The notes beneath the pieces are model-generated. The model searched no databases and had not been told where the DNA came from. It saw only the letters and a program-made list of their open reading frames with translations. The position numbers were made by a program, and so were the translations under genes. DNA of 25,214 bases from Aliivibrio_A kagoshimensis (GTDB taxonomy: Bacteria; Pseudomonadota; Gammaproteobacteria; Enterobacterales; Vibrionaceae): NCBI RefSeq assembly GCF_050337105.1, contig NZ_JAKJSQ010000058.1, forward strand, positions 1 through 25,214. Direction: 5' to 3'. Below, in pieces: positions 7,600 through 15,555 of this stretch. Every line of letters begins with the position of its first letter. Position 1 is the stretch's first letter.

Positions 7600-8454
7600 T
7601 CATGTCGTTTTAATCGTGATGACTCGATACGCTTGCTCAAAATAGTCGATGAATATCATCACGCCTTGTTGTGTCTCAATAAACAAATTCATCACATAAA
7701 AAGGCAAGGTTTCATAAAAGCCACATTGTGACTCGTATTCAAAGCGTCTCTGTTTGCCCGAGCCCAGTAGCGCTTCACTCACTGCTGCAGGACAGCGATA
7801 ACCAAACGCCAGTTGCTCATCGCCTTGATACTGTTTCAGATAATCCACTGTCTCATCAAAATTCATGGCATGAGGGGTAACCTCGATGCTTGCCACTGCA
7901 TGCGCTTGATCGGTGCTGAGTAGCATCCAGTTACTGCCTTCACCCAACGGCTGCCCATCGGATAACCCTAAAAATTTTTTAGTAAAATCCTGTGGGGTTA
8001 GTCGCTCATCCACGCCACCAACCAATACCTGTTGCTCGCGGTTTACTATCAAATCATTACACGCTAATAGCAGTGTGTTTTCCGCCACAAAACCATGCTG
8101 AGCTAGGTTCAAGTTTTTGCTATTCAAGCCTAAGAATTTCGCGATATAAAAGCCTGAGGTATTACTTAAAGAATTAATAAAATCGACGGGTTTAGGCGGT
8201 AGGTGTTCAATATAGTGTTGGGCACAGATACGATTAAATACCGACAAGTTTCCTTGGCCACTCGCCATGTAGAGTGCGGTATTAGACTCCAGCGGTGTAT
8301 CGTCAACGATACCAGCACAACCGAGTAAACCAAGCTGGATAAAGCGATCAGTTCGACGTATGAATGCAGGGGCGACCGCTTTACAGGCAGCTTTTACATC
8401 TACGCTGCACTCTTGGGTAAAGTTGACTATCGAAGTACGATGAACAAAGATCAT
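7600..8454 (-). CDS. Ketosynthase-like protein lacking the catalytic Cys
   Basis: Thiolase-fold protein resembling the N-terminal part of condensing enzymes, 284 residues against about 400 for a full ketosynthase. DFINSLSNTSGFYIAKFLGL (91-110) and VLVGGVDE (143-150) match conserved ketosynthase segments. At the nucleophile position, where active enzymes have ACxSS or similar, this protein has QHGFVAEN, and no HGT or GH histidine motifs follow. It is therefore probably non-catalytic, perhaps a chain-length-factor-like partner of the ketosynthase encoded immediately upstream, whose stop it overlaps in ATGA. Similar short ketosynthase-like proteins accompany aryl polyene and related clusters. 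It is the last gene of the nine-gene operon. Confidence 0.7.
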   Translation of the reverse strand: MIFVHRTSIVNFTQECSVDVKAACKAVAPAFIRRTDRFIQLGLLGCAGIVDDTPLESNTALYMASGQGNLSVFNRICAQHYIEHLPPKPVDFINSLSNTSGFYIAKFLGLNSKNLNLAQHGFVAENTLLLACNDLIVNREQQVLVGGVDERLTPQDFTKKFLGLSDGQPLGEGSNWMLLSTDQAHAVASIEVTPHAMNFDETVDYLKQYQGDEQLAFGYRCPAAVSEALLGSGKQRRFEYESQCGFYETLPFYVMNLFIETQQGVMIFIDYFEQAYRVITIKTT

Positions 8455-9593
8455 GAGGCCACCTTCTCTACGACCATCACACTGTTATTGCCACCAAAAC
8501 CAAAACAGTTATGAACAAATACGCCGTGTTCGCAATGACGGGTGGATGATATTGGTTGCCACATCATTTCGGGATCAGGATGGAGAAAGTTGGGAGTTGG
8601 TGGCAAAAAGCCCGCGTCAATACACTCTATGCTCAACAGCAATTCACTGACACCACAGCTGCCTAACGTATGGCCAATATAGGGTTTTAAAGAGTAAAAG
8701 TCAGGTTGCTCAGAAAAGACTTGTTTCATGCCGTTAATCTCTGCCAAATCACTGAGTCGACTCGCGGTGCCATGCGCTTTAACGGCGGTGACATCAGAAG
8801 GCGTAACAGCACTGATATTGAGTGCGCTGTTAATGACTTCCGCTATACCACTGCCATCAGGGTTCACTCCAGTCACACTGTGGGTTTCACAACGAGAACT
8901 GCCACCAAGGAAGCGCCACTCAGAAGGGGCTACCTCATCGCGACTCAGAAACAGTCCGCTGATCGATTCCCCCAAAATTAACCCTTGCCGCTCACTATCA
9001 AATGGACTGATGGCTTGTGGTGCCAACAGCTGCATGGAGATAAATCCTTCGAAAGAGAGTGGCGCATACATCTCCATACCGATAACTAACGCGTAATCAA
9101 TCAGCTTACCTTCTAACATGGCCGCCGCATCGATTATCGCATTTGAACTTGACGTACAGGCAGTATTATAAGTCAGGGTTAAGGAGTTCAAACCAAAGTG
9201 TGTGATCAACTGCTGAGCGTAATAGCCATTACCAATACGCTCACGATTGATCGTCTCTATCTGCTTGCCATCTTGATTGATACCTAGTGGGATACTCAAC
9301 GAGAGATCATTCGCCGCATTACCAATAAACAGACCACAACGTGCTAATGCAGCTGAACCCAAGCCTAACTGATTAATAGCTTGTTGAACCAGTTGCTTTA
9401 AAGCAGGCATGGGGTCAAACAGATCCGGACACGCTAGATCGCTGTTTATGGCGTAATATGGGACGGTTTGTCGCTCACCGATTACATCAACATCTCTAAG
9501 CGTGTGTTGAAAAGTCCCATGGTACAAATGTTGCTGACGTGACACCTTATCACCAAGTGCGCTGATTATTTCACCGCCAAGAATAGAGATCAT
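8451..9593 (-). CDS. Beta-ketoacyl-ACP synthase, FabF type
   Basis: Condensing enzyme that would extend an acyl chain on an ACP by decarboxylative Claisen condensation. In the 2-residue-longer TTG frame the triad is Cys148 (NTACTSSS), His276 (KAHGTAS) and His310 (PYIGHT), with Lys305 before the second His; subtract two from these for the ATG start chosen here. The usual HGTGT is HGTAS. The glycine-rich C-terminus CFGFGGNNSVMVVE is typical. It begins 6 bases after the ACP stop and overlaps the next start by four bases. As there is no ketoreductase, dehydratase or malonyl transferase nearby, it presumably borrows these from primary fatty acid synthesis or makes an unreduced beta-ketoacyl product. 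Confidence 0.9.
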   Translation of the reverse strand: MISILGGEIISALGDKVSRQQHLYHGTFQHTLRDVDVIGERQTVPYYAINSDLACPDLFDPMPALKQLVQQAINQLGLGSAALARCGLFIGNAANDLSLSIPLGINQDGKQIETINRERIGNGYYAQQLITHFGLNSLTLTYNTACTSSSNAIIDAAAMLEGKLIDYALVIGMEMYAPLSFEGFISMQLLAPQAISPFDSERQGLILGESISGLFLSRDEVAPSEWRFLGGSSRCETHSVTGVNPDGSGIAEVINSALNISAVTPSDVTAVKAHGTASRLSDLAEINGMKQVFSEQPDFYSLKPYIGHTLGSCGVSELLLSIECIDAGFLPPTPNFLHPDPEMMWQPISSTRHCEHGVFVHNCFGFGGNNSVMVVEKVAS

Positions 9594-9599
9594 CGTCAA

Positions 9600-9869
9600 T
9601 TACTCAGGTTGCAGGTAATCAGCTAAAGCATTAATCGTCGTTACGACACGGCGAAACTCTTTTGGATCCACTAAGCGAATCTTAAAATGCGTCTGCAAGC
9701 ACATAGAGATTTGTAATCCATCGACAGAATCGAGTTCTAATCCGCTCTCATCAGAGAACAGCAACACATCATCGGCAATCTCGTCTGCAGTGATCTCCTC
9801 TTTATCACACTCTTCAATCAGCAGGGTTTTTAATCGGAGTTTAAACTCACTGTCCAGTGATCCTTTCAT
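9600..9869 (-). CDS. Dedicated acyl carrier protein
   Basis: Small acidic carrier (89 residues) that would hold the growing acyl chain as a phosphopantetheine thioester. The attachment site is Ser48 in GLELDSVDGLQ, the DSxD/E signature at the start of helix II. An AAGGA ribosome site lies 8 bases before the ATG, and the gene overlaps the permease stop in ATGA. Its position between exporter and ketosynthase genes argues that it serves this pathway and not general fatty acid synthesis. No phosphopantetheinyl transferase is encoded in the window. Confidence 0.9.
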   Translation of the reverse strand: MKGSLDSEFKLRLKTLLIEECDKEEITADEIADDVLLFSDESGLELDSVDGLQISMCLQTHFKIRLVDPKEFRRVVTTINALADYLQPE

Positions 9870-11002
9870 GAGATTGTCCTTAACTTGTATTGAAATATAA
9901 CCGCTGCCAGCAGCAGTGCCGCAACGCCAAATAAACTCAGTGCTATCGACTCATTGATCACTTCTGCTACACCGCCACGGCGTAAAAAAATATCTAAAAA
10001 CCCTTCTAAACCCCATGACATCGGCGAGACGTTAGCAAATTGCTGCATCGCTTCCGGCATCACAAATTTGGGTACCATCACGCCCCCTATCGCGCCTAAT
10101 AGAATATTAATGATGCCGCCAATCGTTGTTGCCTGCTCAATACTATCCACTAACGTCGCGATCAAAATTGATAACCCTATCGCCGATAAGCTTAGCGACA
10201 CTGAAACTAGCATTAAGCCGAATACAGAACCACCAATGGTGAGAGGCGCTGCACCAAACAGTGGTACCACAAAAATACCCACGGCAATCATCAACCACAC
10301 CTGAAGCTGATTGATGATCATATAAGGGATGATTTTGCCAACAAACAGGACCGGCACACTAATGTTCATGGTGCTTAATCTCATTAAGGTATTCTGCTTG
10401 CGCTCACTAATGAAGATGGTCGACATGGGAATAATCACAAAAAACAGACTGAACACTATCCAAGAGGGCACACTCTGCTGGGTAGAGGTTGGTTTCTCAT
10501 CGCGCTCCAACTTAGCGTAGTGGATATCCATTAACTCAGACTCATCAAAATCAAAGTCCGAAATAGGCAACCCACGATCTTTTTGCAACTGATTAATCTC
10601 GTCAAATTTACCCTCCATGAGCAGAGTCAGTATTTGCGCTTTGAAAATCATTAACAGTGAGTGCGACGTATCGGGAGCCACCTCAATGCTCAGAGGCAGA
10701 GATTCACTCTGATAACCACTGGGGATCTCAATCAAAAATTGTGGCCCCTGGGTATCCTCTTCCGGCGATATCTCTTGCATAACCTTGTTACTGCGCAGCT
10801 TACCAGCAAAGGCCTCGCTCAAGATTGAATTGTCTTGGTCAATGATCGAGAAGTTCACCATGGACTTCTCTTCGTTAAGCACATCTTTTAACGCCAGTGA
10901 CATGATTAATATAAATACGGCTGGCATGATAAATAGCGCAGCAAGGGCATGCTTATCCCTACCAACCAATAAAAATTCTTTGATGAGCATCGCTTTAAAC
11001 AT
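9866..11002 (-). CDS. ABC-2 type exporter permease
   Basis: Membrane half of an exporter working with the ATPase encoded immediately upstream. The 378 residues show one N-terminal membrane segment (about 20-40), a large extracytoplasmic domain of about 150 residues, then five further segments beginning PSWIVFSLFFVIIPMS. The cytoplasmic ERKQNTLMRL stretch just after that segment is characteristic of ABC-2 permeases of the YhhJ/NatB kind. The ATG with AGGA at 7 bases was preferred over an in-frame TTG one codon upstream. It overlaps the ATPase gene by 8 bases. The likely cargo is the product of the surrounding biosynthetic genes. Confidence 0.9.
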   Translation of the reverse strand: MFKAMLIKEFLLVGRDKHALAALFIMPAVFILIMSLALKDVLNEEKSMVNFSIIDQDNSILSEAFAGKLRSNKVMQEISPEEDTQGPQFLIEIPSGYQSESLPLSIEVAPDTSHSLLMIFKAQILTLLMEGKFDEINQLQKDRGLPISDFDFDESELMDIHYAKLERDEKPTSTQQSVPSWIVFSLFFVIIPMSTIFISERKQNTLMRLSTMNISVPVLFVGKIIPYMIINQLQVWLMIAVGIFVVPLFGAAPLTIGGSVFGLMLVSVSLSLSAIGLSILIATLVDSIEQATTIGGIINILLGAIGGVMVPKFVMPEAMQQFANVSPMSWGLEGFLDIFLRRGGVAEVINESIALSLFGVAALLLAAVIFQYKLRTIS

Positions 11003-11918
11003 CAACTCTTCCTTTTGACGTTAAATTAATGAACAACGACTCTAAGGTAGTACTGCCATATCGGACATGTTTCACCGCAACTCGGTGGGTCTCTAAGACA
11101 CTCAGAGCCTGACTCACCACCTCACTCGATTTCGAATTAAGCAACAAGGTTGTGTTATCAATGATTGAAAGCGGATCACATTGGACACAACACGCTTGCA
11201 ACTGTTCTGGCCGAGTATCGTACAGTTCAATCACAACCTGCTCTGCACTCTCATTGGTTAACATTGAGGTAATCGAACCTTGCTTAATAATTTTTCCCGC
11301 ATTGATGATTGCGACATCATCACACAATTTTTCAATTTCAGGCATATAGTGCGAGGTGTAGACCACGGTTTTATTGTCCGCTTTAAATGAACGAATGGTC
11401 TCTAATATTTCGTTACGAGATTCTGGATCAATTCCCACCGTCGGCTCATCAAAGAAAAGAATATCTGGGTTATTTAGCAAACCAATTGCAATATTCAAAC
11501 GCCTTTTTTGGCCGCCTGATAGAGTGGCCGCCTTCTGCGATAACATGGAACGTAATCGATTTGTTTCAATGGCATAGTCGATATTCTTCTGACGTTCATC
11601 CCCTTTGAGGTTTTGAATTCCTGCAAAAAAGTGCAGATTCTCTTTGACGGTCAGATTGTCATAAAAGGCCAGAGTTTGTGGTACGAGTGAACAGCGTTGA
11701 CGTATCTGCTGTAAATGGTTTTTTAAAGGCTGATTAAAGAGAGATACTTCGCCACTCTCATAGGTGGTTAGCCCATTGAGTATGGAGATTAAGGTGGTTT
11801 TTCCGGCACCATTAGGGCCTAACAAACCGAAAATAGTGCCTGATGCTATCTCCACACTGAGTTGGTCTAAGGCAACGTTATTACCGTAACGTTTAACCAG
11901 ATTCTTTATGCTGATCAT
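10995..11918 (-). CDS. ABC exporter ATPase, CcmA/NatA-like
   Basis: ATPase of the ABC-2 exporter. Complete motif set: Walker A GPNGAGKTT (34-42), Q-loop Gln81, signature LSGGQKRR (133-140), Walker B ILFFDEP (153-159), and switch His190 in YTSHYM. The arrangement with a C-terminal extension of about 80 residues (307 in total) fits ATPases of drug, lipid or Na+ exporters paired with ABC-2 permeases. Start and stop overlap both neighbours, ATGA with the BtrH-like gene and 8 bases with the permease, so the exporter is translated together with the biosynthetic enzymes. Confidence 0.93.
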   Translation of the reverse strand: MISIKNLVKRYGNNVALDQLSVEIASGTIFGLLGPNGAGKTTLISILNGLTTYESGEVSLFNQPLKNHLQQIRQRCSLVPQTLAFYDNLTVKENLHFFAGIQNLKGDERQKNIDYAIETNRLRSMLSQKAATLSGGQKRRLNIAIGLLNNPDILFFDEPTVGIDPESRNEILETIRSFKADNKTVVYTSHYMPEIEKLCDDVAIINAGKIIKQGSITSMLTNESAEQVVIELYDTRPEQLQACCVQCDPLSIIDNTTLLLNSKSSEVVSQALSVLETHRVAVKHVRYGSTTLESLFINLTSKGRVDV

Positions 11919-12922
11919 TCAATGGCTCGTAGTAGTGCCTTATAGACATCAGATTCTTGTGCCGCTATTGATTCTAACTTGGTGGCAATCGCATCAAAAT
12001 CAATCGCATTTTTATTTTTTGGTCGTATCGATTTCGCTATCATCAGAGCAAATTCACGCCATGCATCGCCGACATCAGTCATCATTTCAGAAGCGTGTTT
12101 AAGCGCAACGCTCTCTAGGAGAACCGATGACTCTTGCAAGAATGATGCGTAGATATAACGAAAGCCAGCTCCGCCAGTGCCTATCTCCTCTTGCATACGA
12201 ATAATATGCCCGAGAAAAAGCTTGGCATGATGTTGGTCTTTATATTCTAGCTTTCGAATATGTTTGGCTAAAAATTGGATCCCTTTCAAACCCGCAATTG
12301 GTACAGGCGTATTAAGCATGCTTTTGGCGGTTTTTTTGATGCTCTTCGGGATCACTTTTTTGTAATCAATCTCACTGGGAACGTAAGAGGGGTAGTAGAG
12401 CGAGCCTTTGGGAGCCATTACACCTTTAACAAAACGGGCTTTTTGCAGTGCTTTCTCTTCCGCTTGAACAAGGTGCTCAAAGACAGGATCACTGATCTGA
12501 TAGTGACTCTGCTCTTTACCAATAACAATCAAGTTATGGGCATTAAAATGAAATCGCATCTCTTCCGGAAAATAGGGAAGCCAGAAAACAGAGGTTTGAG
12601 CACCGACGATCTTACCATCGGCTAACAACTCATCTAAACGTTTTGTGCCCTGCTCAGGCTTTGAAAACGTTTCAAGTTTCATTTTAATGCCAATACTTTT
12701 TTGCAACCCTTTCATGATGGACTTAGGCATTGAGCGATAAGCAATAAGCGGCATTCCACCTAACTTAACAAATGGCAGATAAGCAAATACTAACGCGCTT
12801 GAAAGGCCAAAAACCATTGGTTCAGACAGTTTTAGACCATGATGGGTAAGCATTGATGACATGACGCCACTTTCGCAATGGGCATAATGTTGGTGCTGAT
12901 ACGCTTCTATTTGATTGTTCAT
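11915..12922 (-). CDS. BtrH N-terminal domain protein with DUF4872-like C-terminus
   Basis: Papain/C39-like fold protein related to BtrH, which in butirosin biosynthesis transfers an acyl group from an acyl carrier protein to an aminoglycoside amine. Apparent catalytic residues in the 335-residue protein are Cys16 (AHCESGVMSS), His129 (FNAHNLIVIG) and Asp145 (ISDP). The C-terminal half is helical (HHAKLFLGHIIRMQEE, then a second helical block), as in DUF4872. The ATG overlaps the preceding stop in TGATG; a TTG one codon upstream is possible. With an ACP and ketosynthase in the operon, acyl transfer from the ACP to an amine, alcohol or thiol acceptor is the likeliest role; peptidase or amidase activity is an alternative. 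The acceptor is unknown. Confidence 0.8.
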   Translation of the reverse strand: MNNQIEAYQHQHYAHCESGVMSSMLTHHGLKLSEPMVFGLSSALVFAYLPFVKLGGMPLIAYRSMPKSIMKGLQKSIGIKMKLETFSKPEQGTKRLDELLADGKIVGAQTSVFWLPYFPEEMRFHFNAHNLIVIGKEQSHYQISDPVFEHLVQAEEKALQKARFVKGVMAPKGSLYYPSYVPSEIDYKKVIPKSIKKTAKSMLNTPVPIAGLKGIQFLAKHIRKLEYKDQHHAKLFLGHIIRMQEEIGTGGAGFRYIYASFLQESSVLLESVALKHASEMMTDVGDAWREFALMIAKSIRPKNKNAIDFDAIATKLESIAAQESDVYKALLRAIE

Positions 12923-13359
12923 CAAGACTCTTTTATCTCTGTATGCTCGGTAAGTGTTGTTTTGCTAGGCAGCTGTTTTATCTTTTCAAGTTCCATACCG
13001 AGGGCATCACAATAACGCGTTAATATTGCCTCAGAAAGTGATGAAAAAATGGCAGGTTTTAAATGACGTTTCACTCGCCATTGAAACATGCCGACAGATT
13101 GAGCTAACACCATTACATCCATGCGCTGCGCATACATATGGTAATACAACGGCGACTGCTCTCCTGCTTCAACAGCCTCATAAGCTTGTGCTGCTTGCCG
13201 CTCTAATTCATTCAGTGCTTGTTTGGTGACTTCCTCTTCCACATCCCATCCCGTGGATGCCACCACAGAATACTCACCGTTTTCATCAGTGGCATATATT
13301 GCTTTTGAATTATCGGCGTAGGTTGATATGTGGTCTTGAGGGACCTGTTTAATCTTCAT
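12922..13359 (-). CDS. Conserved protein of unknown function, dar-locus partner
   Basis: A 145-residue soluble protein without an assignable enzyme motif. The N-terminal third is polar with QVPQDHISTYADNSKAIYA and a GEYSVVASTGWDVEEEV segment; the middle is a long acidic helix (ALNELERQAAQAYEAVEAGE). The C-terminal region, VLAQSVGMFQWRVKRHLKP (about 87-105), looks like a helix-turn-helix followed by another helical pair. I recall similar proteins beside DarA/DarB-like and BtrH-like genes in other proteobacteria, but cannot verify that here. It overlaps both neighbours (TAATG with darB, TGATG with the BtrH-like gene), which implies a coordinated role: a pathway regulator, a scaffold or a small accessory factor. 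Confidence 0.7.
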   Translation of the reverse strand: MKIKQVPQDHISTYADNSKAIYATDENGEYSVVASTGWDVEEEVTKQALNELERQAAQAYEAVEAGEQSPLYYHMYAQRMDVMVLAQSVGMFQWRVKRHLKPAIFSSLSEAILTRYCDALGMELEKIKQLPSKTTLTEHTEIKES

Positions 13360-14507
13360 TACACCACCTTAAGCTGAAAAAATGCGGTCGAGAATCGTCC
13401 ACTTTCTGGGACATAACAGAGCAATTTATCACCCACTTGCAATTTGGATGAATGAAACAACTCTGCCAACATAATATAAATAGATGCTGACCCCGTATTT
13501 CCTTTGGTTGTTAGATTGGTAAACCACTTCTCTTGCGGAATATCACAATTAACCTTCTGCATGCCGGCATACAACTTATCTCGAAAATACCCTGATGAGT
13601 AGTGAGGTAAAAAATAGTCAATCGATTGTGGGTCGAGTTGTCCGCTGGCCACTAACTCTTCAAGTGGTTTTTCAACGGTATACTCTACGATTTTATCGTT
13701 CAGCAATTTAACATCTTGTTTCACAGAGAAGATTGATTGATTTAACCACTGTTGTGTTTCATATTCTCGCCACCCCTTTAATCCGCCATCTTGTTGCTTA
13801 TCGGCACCAGCGTACATGCACGCATCCAGTTCATTGGCATACGATTTTTGCATCATCCACTCAATCTCTAGTGATAAGCTACCTTGATTTGGCTCTGAGC
13901 TTAATAACGCCGCTCCAGCCCCATCACTGAGCATCCAACGCAAGAAGTCTTTCTCAAAAGCAATTTCAGGTTGACGCTCTAACTCATCCACATCCGCGTC
14001 AACTTCCGCCTCAAAATTTTTGGATCTCATCATCGCTGATGCATTTTCTGACCCTGTTGCGATTGCATTGTCACTCTGACCACTGAGAATAGACATGTAG
14101 CCATACTTCAGTGACATCGTACCCGCTAAACAGATCCCTGCAGTGGCAATCACTTCACAGCTTGGGATATTCAACACGCCATGTACCATCAAAGCGTGAT
14201 TGGGTAAAATTTGATCGGCAATCGTGGTGCCACACGCTAATACTTGAGTATCTTTGATAGTAAAAGTATCACTGTTCAACAATTGAATCGCAGCAGCGGT
14301 CAGCTCGGCATTCGAGTGCGTTGTCGCCCCACTGTTCGCATCAATCGCATAGTAGCGCTGTTTGATTTTATTTGAGCGAAGGATCAACTTTTTTGCTCGA
14401 GAAGGTCGAGAGCCAACCTGTCCCAATACGTTCTCCATATCCTTATTTTCAACCGGTTCATTCGGTAAAAAGGACTGAATATTATTAATGTATACCTTTC
14501 TGATCAT
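13359..14507 (-). CDS. darB: KAS III-type ketosynthase, DarB-like
   Basis: Condensing enzyme of the thiolase superfamily. In dialkylresorcinol pathways DarB joins two beta-ketoacyl units to form a 2,5-dialkylcyclohexane-1,3-dione. The FabH-like triad is intact: Cys126 (ATAGICLAGT), His302 (FLPHYSSG) and Asn337 (TTKGNTGSAS). The 382 residues are longer than FabH (about 317), as usual for this group. A strong AGGA lies 8 bases before the ATG, within the end of the darA-like gene 2 bases away. The assignment as DarB rests on the adjacent DarA-like gene plus the KAS III motifs; the actual substrates are unknown, so the symbol is provisional. Confidence 0.78.
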   Translation of the reverse strand: MIRKVYINNIQSFLPNEPVENKDMENVLGQVGSRPSRAKKLILRSNKIKQRYYAIDANSGATTHSNAELTAAAIQLLNSDTFTIKDTQVLACGTTIADQILPNHALMVHGVLNIPSCEVIATAGICLAGTMSLKYGYMSILSGQSDNAIATGSENASAMMRSKNFEAEVDADVDELERQPEIAFEKDFLRWMLSDGAGAALLSSEPNQGSLSLEIEWMMQKSYANELDACMYAGADKQQDGGLKGWREYETQQWLNQSIFSVKQDVKLLNDKIVEYTVEKPLEELVASGQLDPQSIDYFLPHYSSGYFRDKLYAGMQKVNCDIPQEKWFTNLTTKGNTGSASIYIMLAELFHSSKLQVGDKLLCYVPESGRFSTAFFQLKVV

Positions 14508-14509
14508 CG

Positions 14510-15424
14510 TTAACGTCCTGATGGCTCTTCGTAATATTTAATGCACTGCTCTATTGCTTTTTTTCTGAAGGGATTAAGCAGTTTTTTGATAAGCAAATTA
14601 AGAGGTACCACTGTTACAATCAGGGCAACCAAAAAAATTGCGTATAAAGTAATAACTATCTTTCTTGGCATTGAACCCGGCTTACCCGACTTCTGAATGA
14701 GTTTCCCCCATACCAAGAATGAACGAGTCCCTACTTTTTCGCTTCCCACCAATTTTCCATTCACTGTTACCGCACCTAAGTTGGTGAGCAGTGGTCTTTG
14801 CGCTTTCTCTTCATCTTGCTGTAAGCCACTCACAATACGTTCACCGAAGCGCCGACTATGAATGATGTCCTCTTCAGAAACCCCTGCGGCAGGGAATATC
14901 CAAAATGGGTCTTTTTTACCAGTGAATAACCAACGTGGAGTGGTAATAAAAGCGTGAATTGAGCCACCTTGATCAGTCAGTACTGCATTATCAATCAAAG
15001 TGCCTTCAACATTCTCAATCAACACTTTCATTTTTTCTTGTGCCATGACCCACATGTCACGACAGGCAATCAAGGTAATAACGGGTTTACCTTTAATGAG
15101 CGTCTTAGCCTGTTCGCTTTTCAAGAATCCCGTCATAGGTATCGATGGCGCTAAAAACCACACCGTATATCCGATAATAATTAAATCGTAATCATCTTCG
15201 ATAATGTCTAATGGTTTTATCTCACAACCATTCATATAAATCGCTTCAGGGAATGCATCAAAAAAAGTATAAAAAGACCACGGATAAGGGTATTTATTGA
15301 CCGGCTCTACTTTAAAATAGTCAATTTGAACATCTTCTGACTCCTTTAAAGGAGCGGTTGCAGAGTTAACATAGTTTTCTAACTGCCCACTTTGAGAGTG
15401 AAATAAAACCAATACTTTTTTCAT
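14510..15424 (-). CDS. darA: DarA-like dialkylresorcinol-forming enzyme
   Basis: In characterised dialkylresorcinol pathways DarA aromatises the cyclohexanedione made by DarB. This 304-residue protein has the features I know from proteins annotated as dialkylresorcinol condensing enzymes: VLVLFHSQSGQLENYV (4-19), YPYPWSFYTFFDAFPEAIY, ACRDMWVMAQEKMK, FITTPRWLFTGKKDPFW and SFLVWGKLIQ. The N-terminus resembles a flavodoxin phosphate-binding loop, so an FMN-assisted oxidation is plausible (inference). Near the end a hydrophobic helix (about 256-279) followed by a basic tail suggests membrane association, which would place product formation next to the exporter. It is the first gene of the tight operon, 131 bases from the methyltransferase gene, with a poor ribosome site. 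Confidence 0.82.
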   Translation of the reverse strand: MKKVLVLFHSQSGQLENYVNSATAPLKESEDVQIDYFKVEPVNKYPYPWSFYTFFDAFPEAIYMNGCEIKPLDIIEDDYDLIIIGYTVWFLAPSIPMTGFLKSEQAKTLIKGKPVITLIACRDMWVMAQEKMKVLIENVEGTLIDNAVLTDQGGSIHAFITTPRWLFTGKKDPFWIFPAAGVSEEDIIHSRRFGERIVSGLQQDEEKAQRPLLTNLGAVTVNGKLVGSEKVGTRSFLVWGKLIQKSGKPGSMPRKIVITLYAIFLVALIVTVVPLNLLIKKLLNPFRKKAIEQCIKYYEEPSGR

Positions 15425-15555
15425 ACGTGACCCACAATCGTTCTAAAACCCTCGCTAAAATATCATGCATTGTCAAAAACGGGAAAATAGTTATATTAAA
15501 AACGTATTGTTTCCACCCTAGTCACACATTTAACCTATGAATGAAAGGATATTGT
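15425..15555 (-). promoter_or_regulatory. Leader of dar operon, possible internal promoter
   Basis: This 131-base spacer is the only sizeable gap upstream of the nine-gene block. It contains an extended -10-like TGATATTTT on the minus strand (15457-15465), which would start transcription about 26 bases before darA, but no -35 at proper distance; a TTGACA at 15471-15476 is only 8 bases from it. At its far end the palindrome GTTCAT-TTT-ATGAAC (15554-15568) overlaps the methyltransferase stop; it lacks a T-tract, so it could be a weak terminator or an operator. Confidence 0.3.

Noticed and set aside
8453..9096. Open frames antisense to the ketosynthase gene
   Set aside because: They have low-complexity, arginine- and serine-rich translations without domains and lie opposite a gene with an intact catalytic triad.
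7600..15424. Aryl polyene or flexirubin cluster
   Set aside because: No ammonia lyase, acyl-ACP ligase, thioesterase, dehydratase, ketoreductase or glycosyltransferase genes were found; only the DarA/DarB and ketosynthase parts are shared.
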